This document shows, piece by piece, positions 15,243 through 24,760 of a stretch of 60,285 nt of DNA. The notes under the pieces are model-generated. The model was not told the origin of the DNA. It did no database searches and saw only the letters and a list, made by a program, of their open reading frames with translations. A program made the position numbers and the translations under genes. The first letter of the stretch is position 1. Each line of letters begins with the position of its first letter. The stretch covers positions 1-60,285 of the IMG/VR virus record IMGVR_UViG_3300033049_000023; one strand, written 5' to 3'. This DNA comes from a virus.

Positions 15243-15527
15243 ATGATCGATATGTTCAAGGTAGGTGACAAAGTTATTGAGCGTTTGGCCCCGGGTGAAT
15301 CGGCGACAATTCGCATCACCCGAATCCGTGGGAAGGTCCTCAACAAAGACACCGGGGCGTTCCTCGCGTTCATCACCGAACACGACACCCGATACACCGA
15401 GTGCGGGATGCGGTACCCGGCCAACGAACCGGGGTACCGCTCGATTCGTTCGATGAGCGGCGGCAAGTCCACCGCCACCGCACGGCGAAGGGCCAAGAAA
15501 CTGTTCCCCGAGGTGGCAAACCGATGA
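15243..15527 (+). CDS. Hypothetical basic protein, 94 aa
   Basis: The start is chosen at ATG 15243 because the beta-rich core (FKVGDKVIERLAPGESATI) begins there. The C-terminus is Arg/Lys-rich (TATARRRAKKLF). Possibly nucleic-acid binding. It overlaps the next start by 4 bp. Confidence 0.55.
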   Translation: MIDMFKVGDKVIERLAPGESATIRITRIRGKVLNKDTGAFLAFITEHDTRYTECGMRYPANEPGYRSIRSMSGGKSTATARRRAKKLFPEVANR

Positions 15528-15814
15528 GTTGCAGTATTTGCAAAGAGAACGAAGGCATGGTCTTGGTTATCCGAAACGCTCCGGTGCCCGAGGACTCGGA
15601 ACCGGTACAACTCTGGTACCCGTGCCCCGAGTGCCTTGCCGATGACATCACTCGGCACAAGGACACGATCAAGGTTCTCCGCTTGGGGCTCAAGTATTAC
15701 CGCGATGCCCTTGTGGAGATCAGGGACACCGAGGTGGAGAAGCGGGCCCAGCCGTGGCGAATCCGCAATCAGGTCAAGCAAATGCGGACTATTGCCCGGC
15801 GGGTGCTGAGTTGA
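15524..15814 (+). CDS. Small Cys-rich protein
   Basis: CSIC near the N-terminus and CPEC near residue 35 give a four-Cys zinc site. The rest is a long basic helix. The next promoter overlaps its stop codon. Confidence 0.6.
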   Translation: MSCSICKENEGMVLVIRNAPVPEDSEPVQLWYPCPECLADDITRHKDTIKVLRLGLKYYRDALVEIRDTEVEKRAQPWRIRNQVKQMRTIARRVLS

Positions 15815-15839
15815 CATCGCCCGGCGGACGGTGTATGAT
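15811..15839 (+). promoter_or_regulatory. Strong sigma-70 promoter
   Basis: TTGACA, 17 bp, TATGAT. GCGTATACATAAAC at 15842-15855 matches the shared phage promoter element and lies in the start region of the transcript. GGAG precedes the ATG at 15867. Confidence 0.85.
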
Positions 15840-15866
15840 ACGCGTATACATAAACTGGAGGCAACC

Positions 15867-16106
15867 ATGACCCACGACATCAAACCAATCTCACCGCCAG
15901 AATCCATTGCGATGCGTTCGCTTTGCGATTCGCTCAACGCGACCGGAATCGCGGCTGGGAAGTTGTCGATGGCCCTGTCCTTCACCTCCCGTTACACCGA
16001 GGAGATGGCGGCGGCGTTGATGGGCCCCATAGAGCCCGGGGGCAAACAGGTATCCCGGGCGGCGAAGAAACCCCCCTACAAAGTCAGGCGCAGGAGATCA
16101 CGATGA
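15867..16106 (+). CDS. Hypothetical protein, 79 aa
   Basis: First gene after a strong promoter. The N-terminal two thirds are helical and the C-terminus is a stretch of Arg residues (KVRRRRSR). No family is recognised. Confidence 0.6.
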   Translation: MTHDIKPISPPESIAMRSLCDSLNATGIAAGKLSMALSFTSRYTEEMAAALMGPIEPGGKQVSRAAKKPPYKVRRRRSR

Positions 16107-16372
16107 GACAAACAAACGCGATGAAGGCATGGGATGAGATCGAAGCGGAGGCGGCGAAATATCCGCACCGGCCCGGGATGCTCAACGGAAAACGGAAAGT
16201 TCGGTCCACGATGGAATCGATGGGCGTTTACCACGGGGTGAAGTGCCGAGAGTATTACCAGAACAAGGGCATCCCCACACCAAACGGCACGCCCACATTT
16301 GAGGCGATGAAAAAAGAGGACAAGTACCGAACCGACTTCGCCCGGCGCAAGCAAGTGGTGAGGGTGCGATGA
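16103..16372 (+). CDS. Hypothetical basic protein, 89 aa
   Basis: ATGA overlap with the previous gene, GGAG upstream. The product is highly basic with no recognisable fold and overlaps the HNH gene by 4 bp. Confidence 0.55.
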   Translation: MRQTNAMKAWDEIEAEAAKYPHRPGMLNGKRKVRSTMESMGVYHGVKCREYYQNKGIPTPNGTPTFEAMKKEDKYRTDFARRKQVVRVR

Positions 16373-16698
16373 GCAAGAAGAAGCGGGTCAAGGTTTCCCG
16401 GGGTGCGATGCGTGCGGCGTGGCTGGCGTTCGAGTGGGCGGAGAACCCAAAGTGCGATTACTGCGGCGAGACGACCACGGTTCGTGAACAGACTCTTGGT
16501 TGCGGTTGTGCAAACCGATCGATCCCGCTCACTCAGGCGACCGTTGACCATATCAAACCAAAGTCGAAGGGTGGCCGGGACCACCCGAAAAACTTTGCGT
16601 TGGCGTGCTTCCGATGCAATCTCAAAAAAGCATACCACACAAAGTTCCCCCCGAAACGGCGGTCGAAGAATTGGCCGAAGGGAGCGAAGTTCAAATGA
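16369..16698 (+). CDS. HNH endonuclease
   Basis: The protein has 109 residues. CDYCG and CFRC frame TVDHIKPKSKGG and HPKNFALACFRCN, the DHI...GG...N signature of zinc-stabilised HNH nucleases (McrA-like). It overlaps its neighbours by 4 bp on each side. Unlike packaging-associated HNH proteins it lies 4 kb from the terminase, so a host-DNA-degrading or homing role is as likely. Confidence 0.85.
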   Translation: MSKKKRVKVSRGAMRAAWLAFEWAENPKCDYCGETTTVREQTLGCGCANRSIPLTQATVDHIKPKSKGGRDHPKNFALACFRCNLKKAYHTKFPPKRRSKNWPKGAKFK

Positions 16699-16889
16699 GC
16701 AATGAAAAGCAAACAGACAACCCGCGTAAGTGGGACATCCGCATTGGCGAGAACAACGGCGAAACCTCATGGATGAACGGGTGGTTCTTCTTGTGCGTGC
16801 TTGGGCTTTTGATCTGGAGCCATGACCACCTCGACCCACTTATTGCGGCGGCGATTACGATTGCAACGATCTTGAAAGGTGGTTCGTGA
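16695..16889 (+). CDS. Small membrane protein, 64 aa
   Basis: Soluble polar N-terminus, then one or two hydrophobic segments (WFFLCVLGLLIW and LIAAAITIATIL). It overlaps the HNH gene end and the next start. Function unknown. Confidence 0.6.
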   Translation: MSNEKQTDNPRKWDIRIGENNGETSWMNGWFFLCVLGLLIWSHDHLDPLIAAAITIATILKGGS

Positions 16890-17173
16890 TGCCTACTTGC
16901 CTGAGTCAAACCCAAGTGGTCGGCAGGAAACCCCACAAATGTTTTCTCTGCGGTGAGATGATTCCAAAGGGCGAACTTCACCGCGTGTTTGTCGGGGTGT
17001 TCGATGGCGAACTCCAGCGGAGTAGGTATCACGCGGAGTGCGACCGGGTGACCGTCATTGATGAGTGGCACCCCAACGACTGGGAAGATTGTGCGGACCA
17101 TATGGAGTTTGCTATGCGGCGGAACGAACTGAGGTCCGAAGGAAAACTACACGATTACGCGGGAGGTCACTAG
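16889..17173 (+). CDS. Zinc-binding hypothetical protein
   Basis: HKCFLCGEMIPKGELH and YHAEC form a LIM/PARP-like Cys/His cluster, a treble-clef pattern seen in many small phage proteins. The product has 94 residues. GTGATG at 16886 makes the exact start uncertain by one codon. Confidence 0.6.
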   Translation: MPTCLSQTQVVGRKPHKCFLCGEMIPKGELHRVFVGVFDGELQRSRYHAECDRVTVIDEWHPNDWEDCADHMEFAMRRNELRSEGKLHDYAGGH

Positions 17174-17175
17174 CA

Positions 17176-17391
17176 ATGCGATGGATTGACTGGGCAATGA
17201 TTATCCTCATCATCGTTGGCGTTCCGATGGTGTACGCATCACTCAAACGATTATGGACTTGCCCTAAAGACGAGAACCCCGGGGCCGTATGTTTGTTTGG
17301 GATGCTCATCGGCGGCGGGTACTTGCTCGGTCCGCCGTTGACGGTCATCCTCTTTCACTACACCCCTTTACTCGAATGGATGGCGGCATGA
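17176..17391 (+). CDS. Small two-pass membrane protein
   Basis: The product has 71 residues, with hydrophobic segments at about 5-22 and 42-62. Holin-like in size and topology, but it sits among early-type small genes rather than lysis genes, so superinfection exclusion is equally possible. Confidence 0.55.
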   Translation: MRWIDWAMIILIIVGVPMVYASLKRLWTCPKDENPGAVCLFGMLIGGGYLLGPPLTVILFHYTPLLEWMAA

Positions 17392-17792
17392 AACCAACCC
17401 CCGGCTATCTGACTCGGAGCAGCGGTGGCGCGTTCGGCTATGGGCGTGCGGCACCTCGGGAGAAGTCACCCCTGGATCTTCGGCGGAACTCCTCTCGGTA
17501 CATGGCGTTCCTAAACCCCCGAGGACCAAAGGCGAACTTTCGTATGTGGCAGGCGCAGGCCGCGTTTATCCAAGACCCAAACCGATTCGTGTCGCTGACC
17601 GTGACCCAACGCGACGGCACCAAGCGCAGCGGGTTTGCTGAGGTTCAGGACGATGGGATGGTGTTGGTGTGTGACGATTTGTTTGGGGATCGACCGTCGA
17701 TCATTGATGCGGCGTACCGGGCCGGGCCGTTCCTCTCTCACGATGGCCCAAACATTTACGAAGAACTGGGGCTCACCCAGTGGAAGGATTGA
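17388..17792 (+). CDS. Hypothetical protein, 134 aa
   Basis: ATGA overlap with the previous gene. Basic N-terminus, central region with no recognised motif, acidic C-terminus. Confidence 0.55.
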   Translation: MKPTPGYLTRSSGGAFGYGRAAPREKSPLDLRRNSSRYMAFLNPRGPKANFRMWQAQAAFIQDPNRFVSLTVTQRDGTKRSGFAEVQDDGMVLVCDDLFGDRPSIIDAAYRAGPFLSHDGPNIYEELGLTQWKD

Positions 17793-17799
17793 TAGGGAA

Positions 17800-18093
17800 A
17801 TGAATCTGTACAAAGTTGAAGATGGCGGAACGCATTGGGTATCGGCGGAGAGTATGGCCGATGCAATCGAGGTGGTGGCCGAACCGTTCGGCGGGCTCAC
17901 CGAGTATATGGATGAGTGCGACCATGAAGCCCCAAAGGTGGAGTTGTACTTGGAGCCCCAGTTGTACATTATGACTCAGGACGCGCCCGACCTCCTCAAA
18001 GATTTCCCGAGCGGGTGCGACATTGTGATTAGAGTCCCCCGAAGTGCTTACAAAAACCTCCCCCGTGGGTGTGTTTCAACTACGGAGTATTGA
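17800..18093 (+). CDS. Hypothetical acidic protein, 97 aa
   Basis: AGGGAAA precedes the ATG. MNLYKVEDGGTHWVSAES is a short beta hairpin seen in several small phage proteins of unknown function. The remainder is acidic. Confidence 0.55.
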   Translation: MNLYKVEDGGTHWVSAESMADAIEVVAEPFGGLTEYMDECDHEAPKVELYLEPQLYIMTQDAPDLLKDFPSGCDIVIRVPRSAYKNLPRGCVSTTEY

Positions 18094-18099
18094 TACGCG

Positions 18100-18471
18100 A
18101 TGAGATACCAGTACAAAGACATCGAATACAAAGACGCTCATGGGTATCACGGTTGGAAGCGGTGCGCCGATAGCAACTTTGTGTTCTGGGTCCTTGACGA
18201 CTTCCCACATACATTCGAGTTCCGAGACATCACCAGTGGGAAAGACATTGACAGAAACTTCTTCATGCGGCTCGTTGTAGATGCCGCACACGAAGCGAAC
18301 CAGATTAGGAGAACCAGGATGGCAAATACTGAATACCCAAATGGCAAAGAGTGCCCGGCGTGCGGCGTTCGGAACGATGACGGGGAGCAGGTGGTAAAGG
18401 AACTGTTCGACACGGACGGCGAGGGCGGTGAGTTTACTTGCCATGCGTGCGATCATATTTGGGAGGAGTAG
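18100..18471 (+). CDS. Hypothetical protein with C-terminal zinc ribbon
   Basis: The protein has 123 residues. CPACG and CHACDHIWEE at the C-terminus make a TFIIS-like zinc ribbon. An internal ATG (MANTEYPNG, residue 74) with AGGA upstream could also produce the ribbon alone. Confidence 0.6.
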   Translation: MRYQYKDIEYKDAHGYHGWKRCADSNFVFWVLDDFPHTFEFRDITSGKDIDRNFFMRLVVDAAHEANQIRRTRMANTEYPNGKECPACGVRNDDGEQVVKELFDTDGEGGEFTCHACDHIWEE

Positions 18472-18473
18472 AG

Positions 18474-18764
18474 ATGCCTAAGACCTTCAATCTCGAATAC
18501 AAATGCAGGCGATGCGGTGCGGTGGTTGTGGATAGTAGTGGGCCGTGCGGCGCACCCGCGTTCAACACAATCTTGGGGACGGTGGTGTGGGGCGGACAGA
18601 AACCCGCAACGCCGGGCCTTGATTTTCATATGACCGATATGCACACTTGCAACGATGGCGGGTGGGGCGTGACTGATTTTATTGGGACAGACCGAAACCC
18701 ATTGAACGGCGATAAAAACGAAAGGACTAAGCGATGGACTACGAAAGCAATGAGGAAAGAGTAA
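18474..18764 (+). CDS. Small Cys-rich protein
   Basis: YKCRRCG at residue 9 and further Cys and His residues (CGAP, HTC) suggest a zinc-binding module. It overlaps the next gene by 31 bp. Confidence 0.55.
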   Translation: MPKTFNLEYKCRRCGAVVVDSSGPCGAPAFNTILGTVVWGGQKPATPGLDFHMTDMHTCNDGGWGVTDFIGTDRNPLNGDKNERTKRWTTKAMRKE

Positions 18765-19945
18765 AGCGTGTGTGCGTACTCATCAAGTCAACCGGATTCA
18801 CAGTAGAGGAGTTCGCGGCGGGGTTGAGACAGATTCAGGGACGCACAACGGCGAACCAAGACGCAAAGCACGCCGTAGGTGATGAGCGGGCCCGGCAGTT
18901 CGACCGGGCGTTGACTCCCTCGGCGGAAACAAAGATGACCCACAGCGGGGAGTATAAGTTCGACGGGCCCGAGGGTGACCAAGGGGAATCGGAGTACGAG
19001 ATTACCGTGCCGTGGACCACCATCAAAGAAATCATGGCGGCGATCCGTGCCGATGCGCTGAGTGAAAAACCCGGCGGACAAAAAGCATTGGTGGACCGCT
19101 TTGCGTTGGCCCGCTTGCTTGACGCGGCTCGGGATATGCTCAGTGGGTGGCGGTATATTCGCAGCGTTCACGGGGAACTCTCGGGCGTGGGTTGGGCCCG
19201 GGCTGAGGATGGGGTGGTGACCGCACTCAACGAGTTTCAGGTAGACATCGCACCCGGGCCGGGGTTCACTCCTCGCACTGAGATTAGCATCGTGGGGGAG
19301 TTGGGGTCGGTCACTGTTCATGGCAAGGTTGGCGAGATGGTGACCCTGAACCCGGGAACGCACAACTGGCGTGCGGGGAAGTTTGAGATTACCGGGGTGG
19401 ACTCGGTGGGGGTCTATGTTCAGTTCTCTATTGGGTTGGGCGGCGTTACCGGTCGATCAAACCACGGTGATTACACGGTGATTCGGGAGACAAAGTTGTC
19501 GGTGCCAAATGATCCCGAGCCGACGACCGAGTTTGGGCGTGAAGCCCGGCACATTATCCAGACCATCGATCAGTACACCGCCGATCAACTCCAAGGGCTC
19601 TTTGACGATGCTCGGGAGATTCCGGGGCTCGATGGGGTGAGCGTGGTTCGGGTTACTAGAAGTGTGCGGGATAGAGGTGCGCCGGTGTTCACCTTCTCCA
19701 ACGGCATGACTCGGGACTTCTCAGGCGGTCGGCTTACCAGCCCGATCAATCCCAACCCCAGCGCGGGGGAGTTGGCGGCGTATGTCCGAGACATCCCACG
19801 GGATGCGCTTGCCGTGCTTATCAAGACCGGTGAGCCCATCGCCGGGTTGCCGATGAGGATCACGGTTTTGCGGTTGGAGAACGGCGGCAAGAACAACACC
19901 ATTGCCATCCTCTCGAACGGGGATCGGGTCGATCTGGATTACTAG
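18734..19945 (+). CDS. Unknown protein, 403 aa
   Basis: It starts within the end of the previous gene. It is the largest unassigned protein in the left arm. The N-terminal 110 residues are helical and charged. The middle (about 170-260) is beta-rich, with a run of short strands and a Gly-rich loop. The C-terminal part again contains alpha/beta. No catalytic motif is visible. It is the last gene before the terminase promoter. Confidence 0.65.
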   Translation: MDYESNEERVKRVCVLIKSTGFTVEEFAAGLRQIQGRTTANQDAKHAVGDERARQFDRALTPSAETKMTHSGEYKFDGPEGDQGESEYEITVPWTTIKEIMAAIRADALSEKPGGQKALVDRFALARLLDAARDMLSGWRYIRSVHGELSGVGWARAEDGVVTALNEFQVDIAPGPGFTPRTEISIVGELGSVTVHGKVGEMVTLNPGTHNWRAGKFEITGVDSVGVYVQFSIGLGGVTGRSNHGDYTVIRETKLSVPNDPEPTTEFGREARHIIQTIDQYTADQLQGLFDDAREIPGLDGVSVVRVTRSVRDRGAPVFTFSNGMTRDFSGGRLTSPINPNPSAGELAAYVRDIPRDALAVLIKTGEPIAGLPMRITVLRLENGGKNNTIAILSNGDRVDLDY

Positions 19946-19980
19946 ATGAGGGGGCCGTGAACGCCGTCTAAGGGGTGGGG

Positions 19981-20010
19981 TTGCTCAACCGGTCAATCAT
20001 CCGCTACACT
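19981..20010 (+). promoter_or_regulatory. Promoter for the terminase region
   Basis: TTGCTC and TACACT have an 18-bp spacer. GGTCAATCATCCGCTACACT resembles the TCAATAAATANCCGATACACT stretch of the class A promoters. The leader is about 75 nt and has a CCGGG/CCCGG hairpin. Confidence 0.55.
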
Positions 20011-20087
20011 ATGGGCGGCTCATTGTCGGCGATTCTCCGGGGCTTACCCGGGGGATAGGTGGCGTTCACACTCCAGAGATTTAGCGT

Positions 20088-20927
20088 ATGACCGATGACA
20101 CTGGGATCAGCAACACGAACAGCGATCAAGGCGACGACGAAGCCGAGGGGGATTTGGTGGGCTCAGGTGGTGATTCTTCTGGGGGAGGGCAAGGGAACAA
20201 ACCCCAAACACCCGAAAATGATGATTTCCCCGAGCCCGGTGCGATTGTTCGGCGGGTGGCGGGTGATGAAGCCGAGGAGAGTGAGCCGATGCCCACCCCG
20301 GGCACCGATGCCGATACAGGGAGACCCGACCCATACGCCCACCTCCGAAAGCACCAGTTCAGGCCGGGCCAGTCCGGCAACCCAGCGGGGAGACCGCCGA
20401 AAGATCGATCGATGCGCGAGCGGTTGCGCCAACTCATCCGAGCCGACGCGGGGAAGTTCGACTTTGCCCGGGACCTCATGGAGCGGTTGGTAAAGGGACA
20501 GGGCGAGGTGGACGATCAGGCAATCAGCAATATGGATATTGGCGATGTGCTTCTACTCGTTTCGGTGTTCAAGGCATCGCGTGGTGATGCGAAACATATG
20601 AGCATGATTCTGGAGCGCACCGATGGAAAGATCGTGGGCGCGTTCAACGATCAGAAACCCGAAGCGGTGGACACGACCGCCAAACTCGACATCGACATTG
20701 AACGCCGCACCTCGATCAACTTCTATCGGGCGATCCTTGATGACCCTGAGGTGACGACCCGGGAGAAGATGGATGCACGCCGGGAACTCAATATCCTCCT
20801 CGGGCTCACCAAGGACACCGATGTTCGTGAAGCGTCCGACCTCGCAGAAAAGACGATGGCCGCAATCTCTGCAATGATGCAATCGAGCAGCGATCCCGAA
20901 GCGGTCACCGCAGAGAGTGCAACCTAA
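20088..20927 (+). CDS. DUF5681-like protein, probable small terminase
   Basis: The protein has 279 residues. The first 90 are acidic and low complexity. Then FRPGQSGNPAGRPPKDRS matches the DUF5681 signature, found in proteins encoded next to terminases. The helical remainder may oligomerise. It directly precedes the large terminase, so a DNA-recognition role in packaging is the best guess. Confidence 0.7.
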   Translation: MTDDTGISNTNSDQGDDEAEGDLVGSGGDSSGGGQGNKPQTPENDDFPEPGAIVRRVAGDEAEESEPMPTPGTDADTGRPDPYAHLRKHQFRPGQSGNPAGRPPKDRSMRERLRQLIRADAGKFDFARDLMERLVKGQGEVDDQAISNMDIGDVLLLVSVFKASRGDAKHMSMILERTDGKIVGAFNDQKPEAVDTTAKLDIDIERRTSINFYRAILDDPEVTTREKMDARRELNILLGLTKDTDVREASDLAEKTMAAISAMMQSSSDPEAVTAESAT

Positions 20928-20930
20928 AGC

Positions 20931-22256
20931 ATGGTCCAGATCGTTTCCACCACCGATAGCCCGCTACCCCGTTTCTGGAAACCGTTGCGGTACCATGAGG
21001 AGCAACAGAAGTTCCTCCACTCCAATTCTCGGTTCAATGTGGTACCGGCGGGGCGGCGTTCGGGAAAGACCGACATCGCTATTCGGCGGGTGGCAAAGAA
21101 GGCACTCATTGAAACCATCCCCTCGGCGTGGTACATTCTCGCGGCACCAACCGAAGGACAGGCCCGGCGTATCTTCTGGGAACCACTCATCAATCTATTC
21201 CCAAAGGAACTGGTGCAAAAGGTATCGCTTGGCAGCATGACCGTTCGGCTCGTCAACTCGGTTGAGATCAGTGTGGTGGGGCTCGATAAACCAGAGCGAG
21301 TTGAGGGCCGTCCGATCCGCCATATCACGCTCGATGAATACGGCAACATCAAGGCGAGCGCGTGGACCTCAAACATCCGCCCCGCGTTGTCGGACCAACT
21401 CGGCACGGCTGACTTCATCGGCGTGCCCGAAGGCCGCAATCACTATTACGAGTTGTGGATGAAAGCCCTCGCCGATACCTCGGGCGCATGGTCCGGGTTT
21501 ACTTGGACATCGGGTGAAATCCTCCCCGCTTCTGAGATTGAGCAGGCCCGAACCGATATGGATCAAATGACATTCGACCAAGAGTACAACGCGAAGTTCG
21601 TCAACTTCGCTGGCCGCGTCTACTACTCGTTTGCCCCCGCGTTCAACGGCAAGTCGAATCTCATTGAGCATTACAACCCAGACGCGGACCTCATCCTATG
21701 TTTCGACTTCAACCACACACCCGGGGTGGCCGTGATTTGCCAAGAGGTGAACGGATGCACGCTGGTACTCGGTGAGGTTTACATTGAGCAGGGATCGAAC
21801 ACCGAGGTAGTGGCGACCGAGGTATGGGAGAAGTGGAAGGGGCACCGGGGGCGGGTTCTGGTGTATGGCGACTCGGCGGGCGGGCAACGCACCTCCTCAA
21901 ACATCCGAGGCACCGACTGGGATTTGGTTCGCGGCGTACTCAAACCTCACTTCGGTTCACGGCTCATCTTCCGTGTGCCAAAGGCCAACCCCCGGGTGCG
22001 GTTGCGGGTCAACTCCCTCAACTCCAGACTGAGGGCGATTGATGGAACGGTCCGGCTTTACATTGATCCGATTGCGTGCCCGATGCTGACCCGAGACCTC
22101 GAAGGCGTGCGGTATAAGGGCAATCAGATTTACAAACCCACCAACCCAAACGACCCAGAATCCAAACTCACGCACATTTCAGACGCGTTCGGGTATTACA
22201 TTACCAGAGCGTTCCCAATGACCGGAGGGGCGAAACTGGTCAATATGGCGGCGTGA
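20931..22256 (+). CDS. terL: Terminase large subunit
   Basis: The protein has 441 residues. AGRRSGKT (40-47) is the ATPase Walker A and HITLDEYG (131-138) the Walker B with catalytic Glu. A RuvC-like nuclease domain follows, with acidic residues in CFDFNHTPG, VYGDSAG and HISDAFGY. It translocates DNA into the prohead and cuts concatemers. The terminal repeat alone does not tell headful from cos packaging. Confidence 0.93.
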   Translation: MVQIVSTTDSPLPRFWKPLRYHEEQQKFLHSNSRFNVVPAGRRSGKTDIAIRRVAKKALIETIPSAWYILAAPTEGQARRIFWEPLINLFPKELVQKVSLGSMTVRLVNSVEISVVGLDKPERVEGRPIRHITLDEYGNIKASAWTSNIRPALSDQLGTADFIGVPEGRNHYYELWMKALADTSGAWSGFTWTSGEILPASEIEQARTDMDQMTFDQEYNAKFVNFAGRVYYSFAPAFNGKSNLIEHYNPDADLILCFDFNHTPGVAVICQEVNGCTLVLGEVYIEQGSNTEVVATEVWEKWKGHRGRVLVYGDSAGGQRTSSNIRGTDWDLVRGVLKPHFGSRLIFRVPKANPRVRLRVNSLNSRLRAIDGTVRLYIDPIACPMLTRDLEGVRYKGNQIYKPTNPNDPESKLTHISDAFGYYITRAFPMTGGAKLVNMAA

Positions 22257-22286
22257 TTGGCAAAGGTGCCCGGTCTCGGGTATCAT
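22257..22286 (+). promoter_or_regulatory. Candidate promoter directly before the fibre gene
   Basis: TTGGCA and TATCAT with an 18-bp spacer. The expected start point falls on or next to ATG 22293, so the transcript would be leaderless or nearly so. Confidence 0.4.
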
Positions 22287-22292
22287 TTTCGT

Positions 22293-24476
22293 ATGCCACT
22301 CCAGCCATACGATGGGAAACAAAGCACCGGGACCGCCGATGATATTGCGGCGGGTATCGCCGAGCGTCAAGCGCAGTTGTTTCCAGACCACCTTGGGGTG
22401 AGTGCGATCAAGGGGATTGCCCCGGGCGCACTCAGCGTTCAATCAATGGATTTGAGCGGTCGGGTTTACCTGTCCGCGCCGGACGCATTGACAAACGGCG
22501 GGTACACCATCATCATGCCGCCGGATGCGGGCACGGCAAATCAGCGTATGAGCATCGTTTCGATTGCCAACCGTGAGTTGACGATGGAGTGGAGTCTTGT
22601 AGACCACACCGACCTCGATACAGATTTGCATGACACGATGGAGTTTTTCGTGGGTGCTACGCTTGACGACCCCGATGTAAATGTTTCGAGTGATGGGGCA
22701 ACGATCACGCTTTCATATCAGAAGGACGGCGGCGGTGATATGCGGGTGGTGTTCACCGACCATATCCATGTTCACGATTGCACGCCGCCCGCCACCCTCA
22801 CCCTTACGGCTGGCACAGACACGGCACCGGTACGAAACTATATTTACATTTTGCAGAGCGACAAACTTCTGACCGTCTCGACTTCGGGATGGCCTTCTAC
22901 GGAATACGCACCGGTTGCTGAGGTTCTTTGCCAGAGTGCAACGGCGGTGCAATCGCATGGGCCGCTCAAGTTCCAAATCTGGACAGACCACACCATCAAC
23001 GGGGCGCAAGGTCACCTCGCACATATCAATTCATGGATTCGGTCGCAGGCAACAACTTGGATGACAGGTCTCGAAGTAAATGTCTCAGTGGGCGTTGGTA
23101 CTTTTGATATTTCATTCGGTGCGGGCTCGGCGTTGCAGCTTCACCCGCACGATGTGGAGGCGTTCGATACCGCAGCGGGTGACGATGTGTTTATCGTCAA
23201 CGACAGCGTGACCGCGTTCAAGAAGGTTGGCGACCTCACGGGTGAACTCACCGATGCGGATGGCAACACTCTCAGCAACAAGTTTTACAACCTCGTCGTA
23301 TGGGAATCGGTGTGCGAGATTGCGGCGAACAGCAAGACCTATATCAATCTCCCAAGTGGTTCGTACAACACCGAGGCCGCAGCCGTTCTCGATGCAGACA
23401 AAACCGCCGTGTACACGATCCCCGAAGCGTTCCGAGGCGTTGGGTTTACCCTCGCCCGGTTGACGGTCAAGCACGGCACCGGCGGCGGCGGCACCTTCAC
23501 CCTCGCACAGAATGAGGACTTGCGTGTGACCATCGGCGGCGGGGGCGGTGCGGGCGGCGCAGGCGTTACCATGCTGCCCCAGTTGAGCGATGTGGATACG
23601 GCGGCACTGACTGGAAGTTTCATTATGATGACCCCGGTGGGTGGCGGCAACTATGCCGGTCGTTTGCTGGTGGAAGCGGACTTGCCGGACACCTATTACA
23701 AACAGGACGATGTAATCCTCGCCAACTCGGGCTCGGTGTCGTTCCCCGGATTGTCGTTTAGCGGCGATACGAATACAGGCATCCACAATCCCGAGGCGGA
23801 CAAACTCGGTTTCGTAGCCAACGGCACCGAGATGATGTATTTGATGCGGCTCAGTGGGTTCTTTGATGTGGCCGCGATCATCGTTGACATCTTTGAGATT
23901 GATGCTTCATCCTCATGGGTGTGCCAAACTCCCGAAACGACATTCGGCAACTCGATTGCAAACCCCACACTCCCCGCCGTAGTGGCATGGCGAGAGGCGG
24001 CGAACAACGGCACGAACAAAGTTCTGTTCACGATCCCCGCAAGCATCGCGTCCAATGTGACTTGGACTTGGCCGGTCGCCATCGTGTCTAGCGGCGTGTG
24101 GTTCTCCGATGGCAGCGGCGTACTGACTTGCGAGAAAATCTTGCGATCAAAGGGCGGGTTCATTAGGAGACCCGGAACCTCACTCGACCAAACGCTTTTC
24201 TTCACCACAAAGGCAATCACGGTCACGCAAATCACCGGTGTACTTCGGGGCGGAACTTCCGGCACGATCACAATCCGGCACAGCCCGGATCGGAGTGCAA
24301 CCGGAATCGAAGTGGTGACCGGCGGTAGTGCAATCACAAGTCTCACCACCGGCACGGTCATTACTTCATTCAACGATGCGACCATCCCCGCGAACTCATG
24401 GGTGTGGATGGAAATGCCAGCCAAAACCGGGATCCTTTTAGAACTCGGTTGGGGCATTGATTATACAGACGACTAA
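22293..24476 (+). CDS. Tail fibre / adhesin-like structural protein
   Basis: The chosen start is ATG 22293, giving 727 residues. A TTG at 22257 would add 12 residues but overlaps the promoter. The sequence is beta-rich and repetitive, with a Gly-rich hinge (GGGGGAGGAG) near residue 425. GDTNTGIHNPEADKLGF is a motif common in phage fibre trimers. The C-terminal domain is beta-sandwich-like (TVTQITGVLRGGTSGTIT). Its place by the terminase rather than the tail tip is unusual but known. Receptor binding is likely. Confidence 0.7.
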   Translation: MPLQPYDGKQSTGTADDIAAGIAERQAQLFPDHLGVSAIKGIAPGALSVQSMDLSGRVYLSAPDALTNGGYTIIMPPDAGTANQRMSIVSIANRELTMEWSLVDHTDLDTDLHDTMEFFVGATLDDPDVNVSSDGATITLSYQKDGGGDMRVVFTDHIHVHDCTPPATLTLTAGTDTAPVRNYIYILQSDKLLTVSTSGWPSTEYAPVAEVLCQSATAVQSHGPLKFQIWTDHTINGAQGHLAHINSWIRSQATTWMTGLEVNVSVGVGTFDISFGAGSALQLHPHDVEAFDTAAGDDVFIVNDSVTAFKKVGDLTGELTDADGNTLSNKFYNLVVWESVCEIAANSKTYINLPSGSYNTEAAAVLDADKTAVYTIPEAFRGVGFTLARLTVKHGTGGGGTFTLAQNEDLRVTIGGGGGAGGAGVTMLPQLSDVDTAALTGSFIMMTPVGGGNYAGRLLVEADLPDTYYKQDDVILANSGSVSFPGLSFSGDTNTGIHNPEADKLGFVANGTEMMYLMRLSGFFDVAAIIVDIFEIDASSSWVCQTPETTFGNSIANPTLPAVVAWREAANNGTNKVLFTIPASIASNVTWTWPVAIVSSGVWFSDGSGVLTCEKILRSKGGFIRRPGTSLDQTLFFTTKAITVTQITGVLRGGTSGTITIRHSPDRSATGIEVVTGGSAITSLTTGTVITSFNDATIPANSWVWMEMPAKTGILLELGWGIDYTDD

Positions 24477-24489
24477 AAGGAGAATCGAA

Positions 24490-24756
24490 ATGTCAGCAAA
24501 ACTATGGTATCAAAGTTGGGAAGATAGAACCTTGACGGTGGACCCCGGACCACCGACCGCCGAGGTTGTGGTGCCGAATCCGAAGCACCAACTTCCGGGG
24601 CAACCGCTCACCTTCAACCGTGTTCCGCAGGTACACGAAATCAAACTCGCCGAGGGCGTTGGTGGTGGCGTGATTGCGAAGGCAATCTCGGATGCCGTGG
24701 CGAATGTCAATGCAAATCTACACCGACCGATGCAAATCGAAATCACGATTGGATAA
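24490..24756 (+). CDS. Hypothetical protein, 88 aa
   Basis: GGAG lies eight bases before the ATG. Short beta-rich protein in the fibre cluster, possibly a fibre-associated protein. No family is recognised. Confidence 0.55.
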   Translation: MSAKLWYQSWEDRTLTVDPGPPTAEVVVPNPKHQLPGQPLTFNRVPQVHEIKLAEGVGGGVIAKAISDAVANVNANLHRPMQIEITIG

Positions 24757-24760
24757 CCCC